A stretch of DNA of 64,000 bases from Bacillota bacterium (lineage in GTDB: Bacteria; Bacillota; Clostridia; Christensenellales; SZUA-584): the NCBI GenBank assembly GCA_023436115.1, contig JAEZKQ010000008.1, positions 62,001-126,000 on the forward strand, written 5' to 3'. Shown piece after piece: positions 26,537 to 35,140 of this stretch (the stretch's first letter is position 1; the number at the start of each line of letters is the position of its first letter). The translations under genes and the position numbers were made by a program. The notes under the pieces are model-generated. The model had not been told where the DNA came from and made no database searches. It saw nothing but the letters and a program-made list of their open reading frames with translations.

Positions 26537-28116
26537 GAGGAACCATCCTTGCTGACGTCCGGCGGGGGCTTGATGCCATCGCGGCGCCTGATGTCTCCTT
26601 GTGCGATATGGCGCGGCCTCAGATTCATTTTCCACAGCGGCATGCGTATATAGCTGTCCTGCAAATCTCTCGTGGCTCTAACGGTCTCATAATAGGGAAT
26701 GCCAAAAGACTGCAGCGTGGCAAGATTAATAAGCAGGGCAAGAAACACCATTGCAATGCCATATCCCCCGAGGATGGTCGCGAAGATCATGGCGATTAGA
26801 CGGATGATAGAGGCGGCATCAGCCTGCGTGGGGACAACAAAACCGGCGACAGCTGTAACGGCAATGGTGATGACCATAGGTGCTCCCACAATACCTGCCG
26901 AAACGGCCGCTTCGCCCATAATCAAAGCGCCTACGATGCTGATGGCCTGGCCTACCGGGCGGGGCAGACGTATACCGGCCTCGCGCAGTAACTCGAACGC
27001 GAAAACGAGAATTAGTGCCTCAATAAAGGCGGGAAACGGGGTGCCTTCACGGGCATCCGCAATTGTATAAAGCAGTGTGGTGGGAATAAGTTCTTGATGG
27101 AACGTGGTCAGCGCGATATAGATCGCGGGAGCGAATACCGTCAAAAAGAACGCGATAAAGCGAAGAAAACGGATCATGCTTGCGTAAATAGTGCGTACAT
27201 AATAATCCTCGCTTGTCTGAAAGCTTTCGATAAACAGCATCGGTGCGGTCAGCACAAACGGACTGCCGTCCGCAATGATGGCAACGCGGCCCTCCAGTAT
27301 ACGACCCGCCACCACATCGGGCTTTTCACTGTATCCGATTGTCGGAAATATGGAAAAAGGCGAGTCCTCAATGTACTGTTCGATATAGCCGGTATCGATA
27401 ATGGAATCGACCTTCAAGGCTTTCAGCCGCTTTTTGACTGTATCGACGATCTTGTTGTCCGCAACGCCGTCAATATATACCACGCAGACACTTGTCTTTG
27501 TTTTTCTCCCGATCACCATATGTTCCATACGCAGCTGCGGGCTTTTGACGCGTCTGCGGATGAGCGCGGTATTGGTGCGAAAATTCTCTGTAAAACCTTC
27601 ACGAGGCCCCCGGACGACAGATTCGCTCGAAGGTTCGCTGACGCTGCGCTTATCCCAGCCCTTTGTGCTGATAACTAACCCGCAGTGAAAACCGTCAACG
27701 AGCAGCGAGGTATCGCCATTAAGGCACCCCTCAATCAGTTTATCGAGGGTGCTTTCTTCGGTGACATCCGCCGAGCACAATACCGCACGGCGCAGCTCGT
27801 CCACTGAGGAGGGGATGCCGCTGTCCTTAAAACGGTGCGCCAATATAGGGGCGAGTATGGTCTGTGTGATTGTCGTGGTACTGACAAGCCCATCGATATA
27901 AAGCAATGCCCCCTGAACCTTTCCATCCGGTCCGAAAGAAAAGGTGTATATCTTCACATCGCCGCTGTCGCCCAAAGTCTGTCTGATGTGCTCTAAATTT
28001 TTTTTCAGGCTCTTGGACACGTTCGTTTCGTCGTCGTTGCTGTCCGCAGCGTCTTTATTCTGTTTTTTGCTGCAATAATATTTAAATTGCAGCGCTTTGA
28101 TTGTTCTGCGAAACAT
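26533..28116 (-). CDS. Spore germination receptor A subunit (GerAA family)
   Basis: 527 residues. A large N-terminal cytoplasmic region includes LYIDGLV, followed by PTIGYSEKPDVVAGRILEGRVAIIADGSPFVLTAP, of which GRVAIIADGSPFVLTAP is a family hallmark. Membrane segments occupy about residues 300-470, with PxPVGQAISIVGALIMGEAAV. The A subunit oligomerises and is thought to form a ligand-gated ion channel. First gene of the A-C-B order, with four-base overlaps throughout. Confidence 0.94.
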   Translation of the reverse strand: MFRRTIKALQFKYYCSKKQNKDAADSNDDETNVSKSLKKNLEHIRQTLGDSGDVKIYTFSFGPDGKVQGALLYIDGLVSTTTITQTILAPILAHRFKDSGIPSSVDELRRAVLCSADVTEESTLDKLIEGCLNGDTSLLVDGFHCGLVISTKGWDKRSVSEPSSESVVRGPREGFTENFRTNTALIRRRVKSPQLRMEHMVIGRKTKTSVCVVYIDGVADNKIVDTVKKRLKALKVDSIIDTGYIEQYIEDSPFSIFPTIGYSEKPDVVAGRILEGRVAIIADGSPFVLTAPMLFIESFQTSEDYYVRTIYASMIRFLRFIAFFLTVFAPAIYIALTTFHQELIPTTLLYTIADAREGTPFPAFIEALILVFAFELLREAGIRLPRPVGQAISIVGALIMGEAAVSAGIVGAPMVITIAVTAVAGFVVPTQADAASIIRLIAMIFATILGGYGIAMVFLALLINLATLQSFGIPYYETVRATRDLQDSYIRMPLWKMNLRPRHIAQGDIRRRDGIKPPPDVSKDGSS

Positions 28117-28258
28117 ATATTTTACCTTTCACAAGGATGGTAACTTTATCATTTCCGTTGAAAAGAAAAACATACATAAGTTTGAAAACGAGTCTTGTTG
28201 CGGCAAGACATCTTTTGAGGTAAAATAATGATAATCCCAAATGAAAGGAATCTGGCAG

Positions 28259-28543
28259 ATGGCTGATTTTACGAAAGTCGAAGGACGGGACATTGGTGAC
28301 ATCAAGGTATTTGCGCTCAGCACGTGCGGCTGGTGTAAAAAAACAAAGACTTATTTAAAGGATCACGGTATCAAATTTTCATACATAGACGTTGATCAGC
28401 TTGTGGGGGACGAATTAAGCCCTGTACGCGAGCAACAGTTAAAGTTTAACCCGAATGGATCTTTTCCAACGATCGTTGTTGCCGAAAAGGATTGTATTAT
28501 CGGTTATGACGAAGACGCGCTTCGCAAATTAATAGGGGAATGA
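28259..28543 (+). CDS. Glutaredoxin-family protein (CGWC active site)
   Basis: 94 residues. The thioredoxin fold has active site STCGWCKKTK near residues 22-31, a cis-Pro in GSFPTIV, and the GYDEDALRKLI C-terminal helix. The start is ATG 28259 behind AAAGGA; the ATG at 28241 lacks a site. It lies one base before a ferredoxin:thioredoxin reductase-like gene, so the pair probably forms an electron relay from ferredoxin or rubredoxin to a CxxC protein. Confidence 0.85.
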   Translation: MADFTKVEGRDIGDIKVFALSTCGWCKKTKTYLKDHGIKFSYIDVDQLVGDELSPVREQQLKFNPNGSFPTIVVAEKDCIIGYDEDALRKLIGE

Positions 28544-28544
28544 C

Positions 28545-29033
28545 ATGGATGAGCGTTTGGACAAAAGGCTGGAGAAGTTAAAGCGTGATGCGGCTGCGGG
28601 CGGTTATAAGCTCAATCCCGACGAAGAATTTGTCAAAGATCTGTGCGCGGGGCTTATTGCCAACGAACAGCGCTATGGCATAGAAAGCTGCCCTTGCCGT
28701 CTTTATACCGGCGAAAAGGAAGATAATATGGACATTGTCTGTCCGTGTGTCTATCGTGACGACGACTTGGCTGATTACGGGGCGTGCTTCTGCGCGCTTT
28801 ACGTAGCCGAAGGCAAGCAGCCCAAGCAAGCGCCGGAGCGTCGTCCGTCTATTGAACAGCGGCGCGCAATACGTAACGAAGAGGCAGCTGCTACCAAAAC
28901 AGCACAGCCTGCGGCACTGCCTTACCCGGTATACCGCTGCGGTGTATGCGGCTATCTTTGCGCGAACAACAATCCGCCGCGCGTGTGTCCCATATGCAAA
29001 GCGGGGACGGAGCGCTTTGAACGTTTTATGTAG
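28545..29033 (+). CDS. Ferredoxin:thioredoxin reductase catalytic chain fused to rubredoxin-like domain
   Basis: 162 residues. The N-terminal domain has the FTR catalytic cysteine pattern SCPC (C49, C51), VCPC (C66, C68) and CFC (C81, C83), which holds a 4Fe-4S cluster beside a redox-active disulfide. After a Pro/Ala/Arg-rich linker, C132-GVC135 and C148-PIC151 form a rubredoxin-like Fe site. The fusion suggests electrons are delivered to the disulfide through the attached rubredoxin. The partner is probably the glutaredoxin encoded directly upstream. Confidence 0.88.
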   Translation: MDERLDKRLEKLKRDAAAGGYKLNPDEEFVKDLCAGLIANEQRYGIESCPCRLYTGEKEDNMDIVCPCVYRDDDLADYGACFCALYVAEGKQPKQAPERRPSIEQRRAIRNEEAAATKTAQPAALPYPVYRCGVCGYLCANNNPPRVCPICKAGTERFERFM

Positions 29034-29047
29034 CGAGCCACAGACTA

Positions 29048-29078
29048 AACAGGCAGAGTCAATCCTCTGCCTGTTTTT
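29048..29078 (+). terminator. Terminator of the glutaredoxin-FTR operon
   Basis: AACAGGCAGAG pairs with CTCTGCCTGTT (11 bp perfect), followed by a TTT tail. Confidence 0.92.
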
Positions 29079-29146
29079 GTTATGACACAACCCCGGAACT
29101 TTTTATGTTGTACAGCGTCTAAAAACGAAAAGGAGGCTTGATAACA

Positions 29147-29593
29147 ATGAAAAAAACAGCATTACTCGTCGTTGCGGCATTGCTGCTGCTGGCTGCGGGT
29201 TGCAGCGTGGCCGTGGTCAGTTTGGAGCCGTCACCCTATGGTTCGGAGCAAAAAAGCGACGATATCGAAATGACAGTGAATGAACAGACTGTGTCAACAG
29301 ATGTGGACACACTCACACTGACGATAAGAAATCAGTCGGACACGGAATATACGTATGGCGTGATGTCGCAGATTGAGACGGAGATTGACGGCGTCTGGTA
29401 TGTGGTTCCCCCAAAAGAAGAAATCATGTGGATTGCCATAGCGTGCATACTTGAACCGGGCGGCACAAATGAAGAAAGCGTCACAATCAAAGACTTCTAT
29501 GGGAACCTTGAGAAAGGACATTACCGTGTCGTCAAAACGTTTTCATCCGAGAGCGGGAGCCTTGATGCGTTCGCCACTTTCAGTGTCGAATAA
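29147..29593 (+). CDS. Lipoprotein with bacterial Ig-like domain (Big_14-like)
   Basis: 148 residues from ATG 29147 with AGGAGG at 29131-29136. A signal peptide ends in LLAAGCS (lipobox). The mature part reads like a single Ig-like domain: TLTLTIRNQSDTEYTYGV, DGVWYVVPP, LEPGGTNEES and YGNLEKGHYRVVKTF. The lipoprotein at 45530 shares this logic, including a late GxYRL/V strand, so they may be distant relatives. It would sit on the outer membrane leaflet; role unknown. Confidence 0.75.
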   Translation: MKKTALLVVAALLLLAAGCSVAVVSLEPSPYGSEQKSDDIEMTVNEQTVSTDVDTLTLTIRNQSDTEYTYGVMSQIETEIDGVWYVVPPKEEIMWIAIACILEPGGTNEESVTIKDFYGNLEKGHYRVVKTFSSESGSLDAFATFSVE

Positions 29594-29626
29594 CTTAAAA
29601 TGACACATTCCGATAGCAAATCAGCA

Positions 29627-29660
29627 GAGCCCCATCAATGAGAGGGGCTCATTCTTTCTA
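29627..29660 (+). terminator. Terminator after the Ig-like lipoprotein gene
   Basis: GAGCCCC pairs with GGGGCTC and is followed by ATTCTTTCT. It may also serve the converging cation-exporter gene. Confidence 0.65.
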
Positions 29661-29664
29661 TACC

Positions 29665-30615
29665 TTATTGCGCAGCAGGCGGCCCGCTGCTCTGAGAGGC
29701 TGGCAAAGCTTCGTCTGGATCTTCACATATGATATGCGGGTTCACATGTACCATGCAATGCTTAACGGTGGGAAAAGCCGCTTCGATCGCGTCGTGGACG
29801 GCTTCTGCAATACGATGCGACAGTGTGAGCGGAACGGTACCGTCCGCGCATATCTCGACATCGACATAGATACGGCTTCCAAACTGGCGTGTCCGAAGTG
29901 AATCGATTCCCAGCACGCCGTTTTGCGACGATACGACACGGCGGATATCCGCCTCTGTGGCAGCGTCGCACGCTTCGTCCATCATTTTGCGCATAGCGTC
30001 GCGGAATATGCCGTAAGCGGCTTTTAATATCATCAGGCAGATGATAAGGCTTGCGATGGGATCGAGTATCGGCAGGCCGAGCCTTGCGCCCAGTATTCCT
30101 GCAAAGCTGCCCACAGACGATATTGCGTCGGATCGGTTATGCCAGGCATTTGCCATAAGCGCACTGGAATTGATCTTTTTTGCGGCGCCGCGCATATACC
30201 AGAACAGGCCTTCCTTAATGACGATGGTTGAAATAGCCGCGATTAGTGCCAGCAGGCCGGGCATTGCCAAATCGCCATTGATACCGTTAATGATCTGCAA
30301 CACACCCGAATAGCCGATACCGATGCCGGTCGCGAAGATAATTACGGCAAGCAGCACAGCGGCCACGCATTCCATGCGTTCATGTCCGTATGGGTGCTTT
30401 TCATCCGAAGCCTTGCCCGACATTTTTACGCCGACCATGACGATGAGCGTACTGAAAATATCCGATATTGATTCAACACCGTCGGACACCATCGCGTTGG
30501 AATGGGCAAATATGCCCGCGAACAGCTTAAAGGCGCTAAGTATCACGTTAATGATAATGGCGCTGACGGACACGCCCATGGCAATCTGAATATCCGTCTT
30601 TTTTTTGCGCTCCAT
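29665..30615 (-). CDS. Cation diffusion facilitator (CDF) exporter, NiCo-riboswitch controlled
   Basis: 316 residues from ATG 30615, preceded by GGAGGT; a longer frame to 30693 runs into the leader. Six membrane segments and a cytosolic C-terminal domain match the CDF family. Metal-site motifs are HSNAMVSDGVESISD (Asp pair) in TM2 and NAWHNRSDAISS (His and Asp) in TM5. It exports a divalent metal by proton antiport. The NiCo riboswitch in its leader points to Co2+/Ni2+ (or Fe2+). Confidence 0.9.
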   Translation of the reverse strand: MERKKKTDIQIAMGVSVSAIIINVILSAFKLFAGIFAHSNAMVSDGVESISDIFSTLIVMVGVKMSGKASDEKHPYGHERMECVAAVLLAVIIFATGIGIGYSGVLQIINGINGDLAMPGLLALIAAISTIVIKEGLFWYMRGAAKKINSSALMANAWHNRSDAISSVGSFAGILGARLGLPILDPIASLIICLMILKAAYGIFRDAMRKMMDEACDAATEADIRRVVSSQNGVLGIDSLRTRQFGSRIYVDVEICADGTVPLTLSHRIAEAVHDAIEAAFPTVKHCMVHVNPHIICEDPDEALPASQSSGPPAAQ

Positions 30616-30713
30616 AAAAGTTACCTCCGGTAATGCCCCCGAAAGATGATGCTTTCGCGGGTATAATAGATAGCTCTCATGGCACTTTTTCAACTTGCGC
30701 GATATCCCCGGGA

Positions 30714-30762
30714 AATAAAAAACGCACCCGTGGAATCATAAACTGTCCCACAGATGCGCGTT
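30714..30762 (-). terminator. Riboswitch-controlled terminator upstream of the CDF gene
   Basis: On the minus strand the end of the aptamer (GCATCTGTGG) can pair with CCACGGGTGC, followed by GTTTTTTATT. The stem re-uses aptamer bases 30748-30762, so metal-stabilised aptamer folding would prevent termination. Confidence 0.78.
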
Positions 30763-30833
30763 AAATCATCTGTTGCCGCATAAGAGCGGCCCGGCCCCAC
30801 GAACCGACTCACGGTCCATCGCCTGCTCAGTTT
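30740..30833 (-). promoter_or_regulatory. NiCo (czcD) riboswitch aptamer
   Basis: Read on the minus strand, AAACTGAGCAGGC opens the element and GGGACAGTTT closes it (P1). Between them are GCCGGGCCGC, GCGGCAACAGATGATT and CGCATCTGTGGGACAG. These are the conserved NiCo four-way-junction segments, including both GCAGG and the GGCAACAGAT core. The class senses Co2+ and Ni2+ (Fe2+ has also been proposed) and regulates CDF exporters, which is the next gene. A 68-codon frame through the element is therefore spurious. Confidence 0.9.
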
Positions 30834-30896
30834 GTACTGTTGAATGGCAGATTCAAGTATTGGTTGAATGTCATGCAGTGCAAAGAGATCATCCAT

Positions 30897-30925
30897 ATGG
30901 TATGATATGCAAGGCTGTTTGTCAA
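30897..30925 (-). promoter_or_regulatory. Promoter of the NiCo riboswitch transcript
   Basis: On the minus strand TTGACA (30920-30925), a 17-base spacer and TACCAT (30897-30902). Confidence 0.65.
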
Positions 30926-30940
30926 GGTGAACGGGATATT

Positions 30941-31405
30941 CTATAAATCTATTGTCACTTTGTTTGTTTGCAATTCATCGCTGCCCGCGATATCACCTTT
31001 GACGCTTAAATCCTTACCTCTGCGGCGCAAGGTATAAACGCACAGGCAAGTGTATACTGCGCCGATAATGAAGCACTGGGGAATGCTATAATTGTACACC
31101 ATAATCACAATACCGGGCGGAAGAATGGGAAGATAGTGGTATAATATTACGAAAGGAATCAGAAGCATGCCCGCCGCATATTCAAAAGGAATATGCTTAG
31201 CTTTTTGGAGGAAGGCTTTCATGCAGACCAGCGTAATCATAATACCAATGAGCAGATTGCCCGCAAAGAGTATGATAAACTTATAAGTCGCTTCAAAATA
31301 ACGCGCTGCATAGTCATAGGCCCATTGCGTTGCTAATGTATATAAAACGATGATGACGGCGGGAGCAAAAAAAATGAGCATTAGACAAAGCCAATTTTTT
31401 TTCAT
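30941..31405 (-). CDS. Hypothetical four-TM membrane protein
   Basis: 154 residues from ATG 31405 behind AAGGAG. Four hydrophobic segments are visible (LMLIFFAPAVIIVLYTL, FIILFAGNLLIGIMITLV, AAGMLLIPFVILYHYLPIL and IVIMVYNYSIPQCFIIGAVY). A charged C-terminus follows. No family is recognised. Neighbours (NiCo-controlled exporter downstream, SDR on the opposite strand) do not suggest a function. Confidence 0.6.
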   Translation of the reverse strand: MKKNWLCLMLIFFAPAVIIVLYTLATQWAYDYAARYFEATYKFIILFAGNLLIGIMITLVCMKAFLQKAKHIPFEYAAGMLLIPFVILYHYLPILPPGIVIMVYNYSIPQCFIIGAVYTCLCVYTLRRRGKDLSVKGDIAGSDELQTNKVTIDL

Positions 31406-31662
31406 AAAGACTCCTTGATACATTGCATATCAACACTCTTTTTACCCTTAAAGAATTGGGCTTATACATAGACAATAAATATTTGGTATCCATTATATAT
31501 AACGCTTGTAAAAGCAAAAATAAACACTTTATTAATTTTATCCAGAAAAAATTGCTTTTAAGACATGAAAAATGTTAATATGACATTCTACACCAGTGGC
31601 TCTGAATTGACAATGTGTCATTCATAGCTTTTCAAATAATAGAAAAACGTGAGGAAACCGAT

Positions 31663-32391
31663 GTGAAAAGAGCCATTATCGTTGGGGCAAGCAGCGGAAT
31701 AGGCAAAGAGCTGGCAAAGCTTATTAAACACGAATACGGTATTGTCGGCTTGGCCGCGCGCAGACTCAGCCTGTTGGAGGCGCTGCAACAAGAGCTGCTT
31801 GGGCAGGCACATATTAGCCACATGGATATATCCAAACCGGAAGAAGCCGTTATAAAGCTTAGAGAGTTAATACAAGCCATGGGCGGACTCGACCTGCTAG
31901 TGGTCTGTTCGGGCGCGGGGTATGAAAACCCTGACCTGAAATGGGAATACGAACGGGAGACGATCGATGTGAACGTAAAGGGGTTTACCGCGCTCGCGTG
32001 TGCCGCAATGCAATATTTTATTAAGCAAGGCTCCGGACATTTCGCTGCGATATCCTCCGTTGCCGCGCTGAGAGGAAGCGGTATATGCCCGGCTTATAAC
32101 GCAAGCAAGGCTTATATGTCTAACTATCTTGAGGGGCTAAGCTGCAAAGCGGGTGCTTACGGCAAGAATATCGCTGTGACGGACATAAAACCCGGCTTCG
32201 TCGATACGGCCATGGCACAGGGCGAGGGCTTGTTCTGGGTAGCGCCCCCGGAGAAAGCGGCAAAACAAATTTTCAGAATCATCAATAAGAGAAAACCAGG
32301 CGGATATGTTACCAAGAGATGGGGGCTTATCGCCCTTCTTTTGAAAATTATGCCCCGATGGCTTTATGCTCAGTGCTTCGGAAGGGGTTGA
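31663..32391 (+). CDS. Short-chain dehydrogenase/reductase
   Basis: 242 residues. GTG 31663 is chosen because GAGGAAACC precedes it. VGASSGIGKE is the cofactor loop, CSGAGYEN replaces NNAG, and AISSVAALRG with PAYNASKAYM provides Ser and Tyr-x3-Lys. PGFVDTAMA follows. The hydrophobic C-terminus (LIALLLKIMPRWLYAQCF) suggests membrane association, as in reductases acting on lipids. Substrate unknown. Confidence 0.83.
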   Translation: MKRAIIVGASSGIGKELAKLIKHEYGIVGLAARRLSLLEALQQELLGQAHISHMDISKPEEAVIKLRELIQAMGGLDLLVVCSGAGYENPDLKWEYERETIDVNVKGFTALACAAMQYFIKQGSGHFAAISSVAALRGSGICPAYNASKAYMSNYLEGLSCKAGAYGKNIAVTDIKPGFVDTAMAQGEGLFWVAPPEKAAKQIFRIINKRKPGGYVTKRWGLIALLLKIMPRWLYAQCFGRG

Positions 32392-32439
32392 GCGTGCGCT
32401 GTTGTAGGTGCTCCAGAGCGATTAACGAGTGTCTCTTCA

Positions 32440-32997
32440 ACTTCTTTGATGCTGTTTCACTTAAACGTTCAATCTCAATTTGTTGTCGGACAAGGTATAA
32501 TACAGAGGAACAACGCACCTTTGTATTTCTGCGCAAGGCGCTTGCTTTCCGCCAGCACAAATTCTGTTTCGTTCTCGATTTTACAAATAGGGGCATAGTT
32601 TAAAAAGTGGTCTTTGGCTTTCTCTTCATCCCAATTTTGCAGGCGGCTAGCCCCTTGATAAACGGCTGCATTTTGGACGCAAGATTGACCATGCCGCATT
32701 GGTCGTGCGCAGTGAGGACGATGTAATCGATAAGCCTACAGCGATTGAGTAGGATACCTTGAATTCACTGTATCTTAAGTTCACACCGCCCGTGCGGATG
32801 ATATATGCGAGATTCTCCGGGTTTTTGATTTGCTTGCGATTGTCCATACACATGCCGATGAGCAGCTGTGCAGAATCATATTTTTCAAAAGGCGCGTTAA
32901 AATTCTGATATTGTATCAGCTTTTCGATGGGTGTGCCTAGTATCCTGTGAAGGAATACCTTCCGGCTTTGCAATCTCTTTTATCGTCATATTAAAGT
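32440..32997 (-). pseudogene. Beta-carbonic anhydrase pseudogene (at least three frameshifts)
   Basis: Minus-strand pieces in successive frames rebuild a nearly complete beta-carbonic anhydrase: LLIGMCMDNRKQ (Zn Cys and Asp) and PENLAYIIRTGGVNLRYSEFKVSYSIAVG, then after a shift near 32734 LTAHDQCGMVNLASK (Zn His and Cys). After another near 32645 comes WDEEKAKDHFLNYAP followed by FVLAESKRLAQKYKG, and a last shift near 32520 gives SVLYLVRQQIEI. All zinc ligands are still spelled out, so decay is recent or the shifts are assembly errors. Confidence 0.85.
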
Positions 32998-33879
32998 CTA
33001 TCTAGTTTCTTGGGGTTTTATGCGCTCACCGTATCTGTCCATGCCCCAGGCCAGCAGAAAGCCTGCCGCAAAGCAGATCACACTGAATATAACCTGTCCG
33101 CTGTCGGCATATTCAGCGGGAATGATAAGTAACGTGGATGCCACAACAATACCCAAAATGGTATGAGAGACGACTGCGTAATGGTGCTCCAGCAAATGGT
33201 TGACCGTTCTGGCCAGCAGAGCCACAGTCACCGCAAGCCCGGCAAGCAAAGGCAGTATCACTCCGAAATTCAGATCAGCGATGCCGGAGGTCATGGACTG
33301 ATACAGCCCCATAATGATGAGTATGGAAGACGAACTGAGCCCGGGCACCACAAGGCTTAGGCCCCACACAGCACCGCAGAAAACATACCACCAGCCGTTT
33401 GGCTCGATATGTATGGATTCACCCGCTTGTAAAAACGACAGGAAAGCAAAAATCAATACGACGCTGATCGAGAAACCGGCCCACGCGCCGCCGCTTGTTC
33501 CTTTGCGTCCGGCATCGCGGAAAAGGGAAGGGAGCGTACCCGCGATCAAACCGACAAAAAGCCACAGGGCAAGCGCGGATGATGCTTCAAACAGCAGCTC
33601 CACCACGCGGGCGAGGCCTAAAAATCCCGCGATCCAGCCGATGAGCACGGGGATGAAAAGCTTATAGTAAATACGAAAAGAGCGTATGGGATGAGCGAGC
33701 AGCGCCATCATAGGCTGGTATATGCCGAACACGACGCAAAGCACACCGCCGCTGATTCCCGGCAATATCGCACCGCTCCCGATAAGCGCGCCATGCACCA
33801 CGCGGAGCAGCCATTGGCCTGCAGTCATATTGTTATATGCATGATGTGTCGTCTGATGACTTGCTTTATCTTTTGTCAA
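32998..33879 (-). CDS. DUF368 membrane protein, polyprenyl-phosphate transporter type
   Basis: 293 residues with about eight membrane segments. The N-terminal HGALIGSGAILPGISGGVLCVVFGIY and the mid-protein CGAVWGLSLVVPGLSSSSILIIMGLY are the paired DUF368 repeats. Members (PopT) have been reported to recycle undecaprenyl phosphate across the membrane. Here it ends a four-gene operon whose other products act on lipid-linked glycans, which fits. TGA is followed by the carbonic anhydrase remnant. Confidence 0.88.
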   Translation of the reverse strand: MTKDKASHQTTHHAYNNMTAGQWLLRVVHGALIGSGAILPGISGGVLCVVFGIYQPMMALLAHPIRSFRIYYKLFIPVLIGWIAGFLGLARVVELLFEASSALALWLFVGLIAGTLPSLFRDAGRKGTSGGAWAGFSISVVLIFAFLSFLQAGESIHIEPNGWWYVFCGAVWGLSLVVPGLSSSSILIIMGLYQSMTSGIADLNFGVILPLLAGLAVTVALLARTVNHLLEHHYAVVSHTILGIVVASTLLIIPAEYADSGQVIFSVICFAAGFLLAWGMDRYGERIKPQETR

Positions 33880-33888
33880 TGATTTCGC

Positions 33889-34089
33889 TCATTTCTCCAA
33901 ACGGTCCTTCGCGATGGCCCTCACAGAGCTCATGATAGACGTGACGCAAAGAATCCATAAGAAAACGGTGGATATGTCGTTGCTTAAAAATTTTATTGTG
34001 GGATTATATTGGTCGAGTATTAAAAAGACAATAAATATGACCGAAAAAATCATAGGAACATGCGGCAGAATCTTGAGCAGTGTTTTCAT
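33889..34089 (-). CDS. Small two-TM membrane protein
   Basis: 66 residues from ATG 34089, with AGGAGGT upstream. Its start overlaps the stop of the phosphodiester glycosidase gene by four bases, so it is translationally coupled. Hydrophobic segments MIFSVIFIVFLILD and TVFLWILCVTSIMSSVRA flank a short polar loop. Possibly an accessory subunit of its operon partners; no family recognised. Confidence 0.7.
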   Translation of the reverse strand: MKTLLKILPHVPMIFSVIFIVFLILDQYNPTIKFLSNDISTVFLWILCVTSIMSSVRAIAKDRLEK

Positions 34090-35138
34090 GCACCAACCTC
34101 CTTGATAATCAGACAATCGCTGAGGCCCCGTCCGTCCTGAAACGGCAGATTGACCACTTCATCATTGAAGGACATGATCGCGGATTCTCCGCCGTCCATG
34201 TTGTATGCGGCGACACAGCCTAAGTCTTTGAATATCTGGCTGAATTCCTGCGGTGTCACCCCTCGGGAATAGCCCCTGTCTCTTCCGTCCACAACCACAA
34301 AGCAATAATGACCCGGTTCAAAATATCCAAAACCGCTTCTAGGGTTCAGATCCATCAGCTTTGATTTAGCGTTGTACTGCGTTGGTATATCACCGTTTTT
34401 GTCCAGCAGCATCGGGCCAAACGTCCATCCCTGATAGGCCCCTTTCGCAACGGCGGTATCCAGATCAAATTCATCCGGAGAGAAAGTCTCCATTGTGCCG
34501 TCATAATAAAGTACGCACATATCAAGGTCTGTGGAATCGGCACGGTATACGGTTCCGTTGCGGATAACAAGCCCTTCATCCTGATAACCATAAAAATCAC
34601 CTGTCATCGCCAGCAGCGCGTTGGCTTCTAAATCCATATCCAGCACATCCTCGCGGTAACCTTTGCCATAGGTGTCTTTGGCAAGATAAGTCTGGAAGCA
34701 TTCAATATCGGCGACGTAAATATCCGCTACGTAATATGTGACAAGGTCCCGGCCTTCATCCATCGTCTTTTTTTCGATGTTTATGGATACTTTCGGGCTG
34801 CTGTAAGAAGTTTCTGTTTCAATTACCGTATCGGTAAAATGATCGGCAAATTTTTCTGCCCAAGTGGGAGGAGCCGTTTCCTCGGGTACTTCGGATTCTT
34901 GGGCTAAGGTCTCTTGAGGGGCGGCGCTGTCGTTACCGCTCACGTTAGTGTCATTGCTCGTTCCTGTATTCGGGTTGGCCACAACGATATTCAGCGGCTC
35001 CATAGACCGCGGAACCACATGATGGAAGAGCGCAAATCCGCACAGAATCATACCTGTTACCAGTAAATCAATAATAACGACGGCCCAGACAGGCGGATAG
35101 TGACTTTTTCTTTTGTAATTGGGTTTTGTTTCACTCAT
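34086..35138 (-). CDS. Membrane-anchored phosphodiester glycosidase (NAGPA domain)
   Basis: 350 residues: a basic N-terminus, one membrane anchor (WAVVIIDLLVTGMILCGFAL), a Ser/Thr/Glu-rich linker, then a NAGPA-type domain. Domain signatures are LLAMTGDFYGYQDEGLVIRNG, GWTFGPMLLDKNG, NPRSGFGYFEPGHYCFVVVDGRDRGYSRGVTPQEF and AAYNMDGGESAIM. The family cleaves sugar-1-phosphodiesters and related wall-teichoic or exopolysaccharide links outside the cell. It lies two bases after the GT2-GtrA gene. Confidence 0.88.
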   Translation of the reverse strand: MSETKPNYKRKSHYPPVWAVVIIDLLVTGMILCGFALFHHVVPRSMEPLNIVVANPNTGTSNDTNVSGNDSAAPQETLAQESEVPEETAPPTWAEKFADHFTDTVIETETSYSSPKVSINIEKKTMDEGRDLVTYYVADIYVADIECFQTYLAKDTYGKGYREDVLDMDLEANALLAMTGDFYGYQDEGLVIRNGTVYRADSTDLDMCVLYYDGTMETFSPDEFDLDTAVAKGAYQGWTFGPMLLDKNGDIPTQYNAKSKLMDLNPRSGFGYFEPGHYCFVVVDGRDRGYSRGVTPQEFSQIFKDLGCVAAYNMDGGESAIMSFNDEVVNLPFQDGRGLSDCLIIKEVGA

Positions 35139-35140
35139 TC

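Noticed and set aside
28117..28240. Sigma-G-like promoter for the ger operon
   Set aside because: A GTATG/ATGATAA pair at about the right spacing exists but both halves deviate from consensus; not convincing.
30690..30896. 68-codon minus-strand frame upstream of the CDF gene
   Set aside because: It runs through the NiCo aptamer and terminator, has no Shine-Dalgarno site, and its sequence is explained by the RNA structure.
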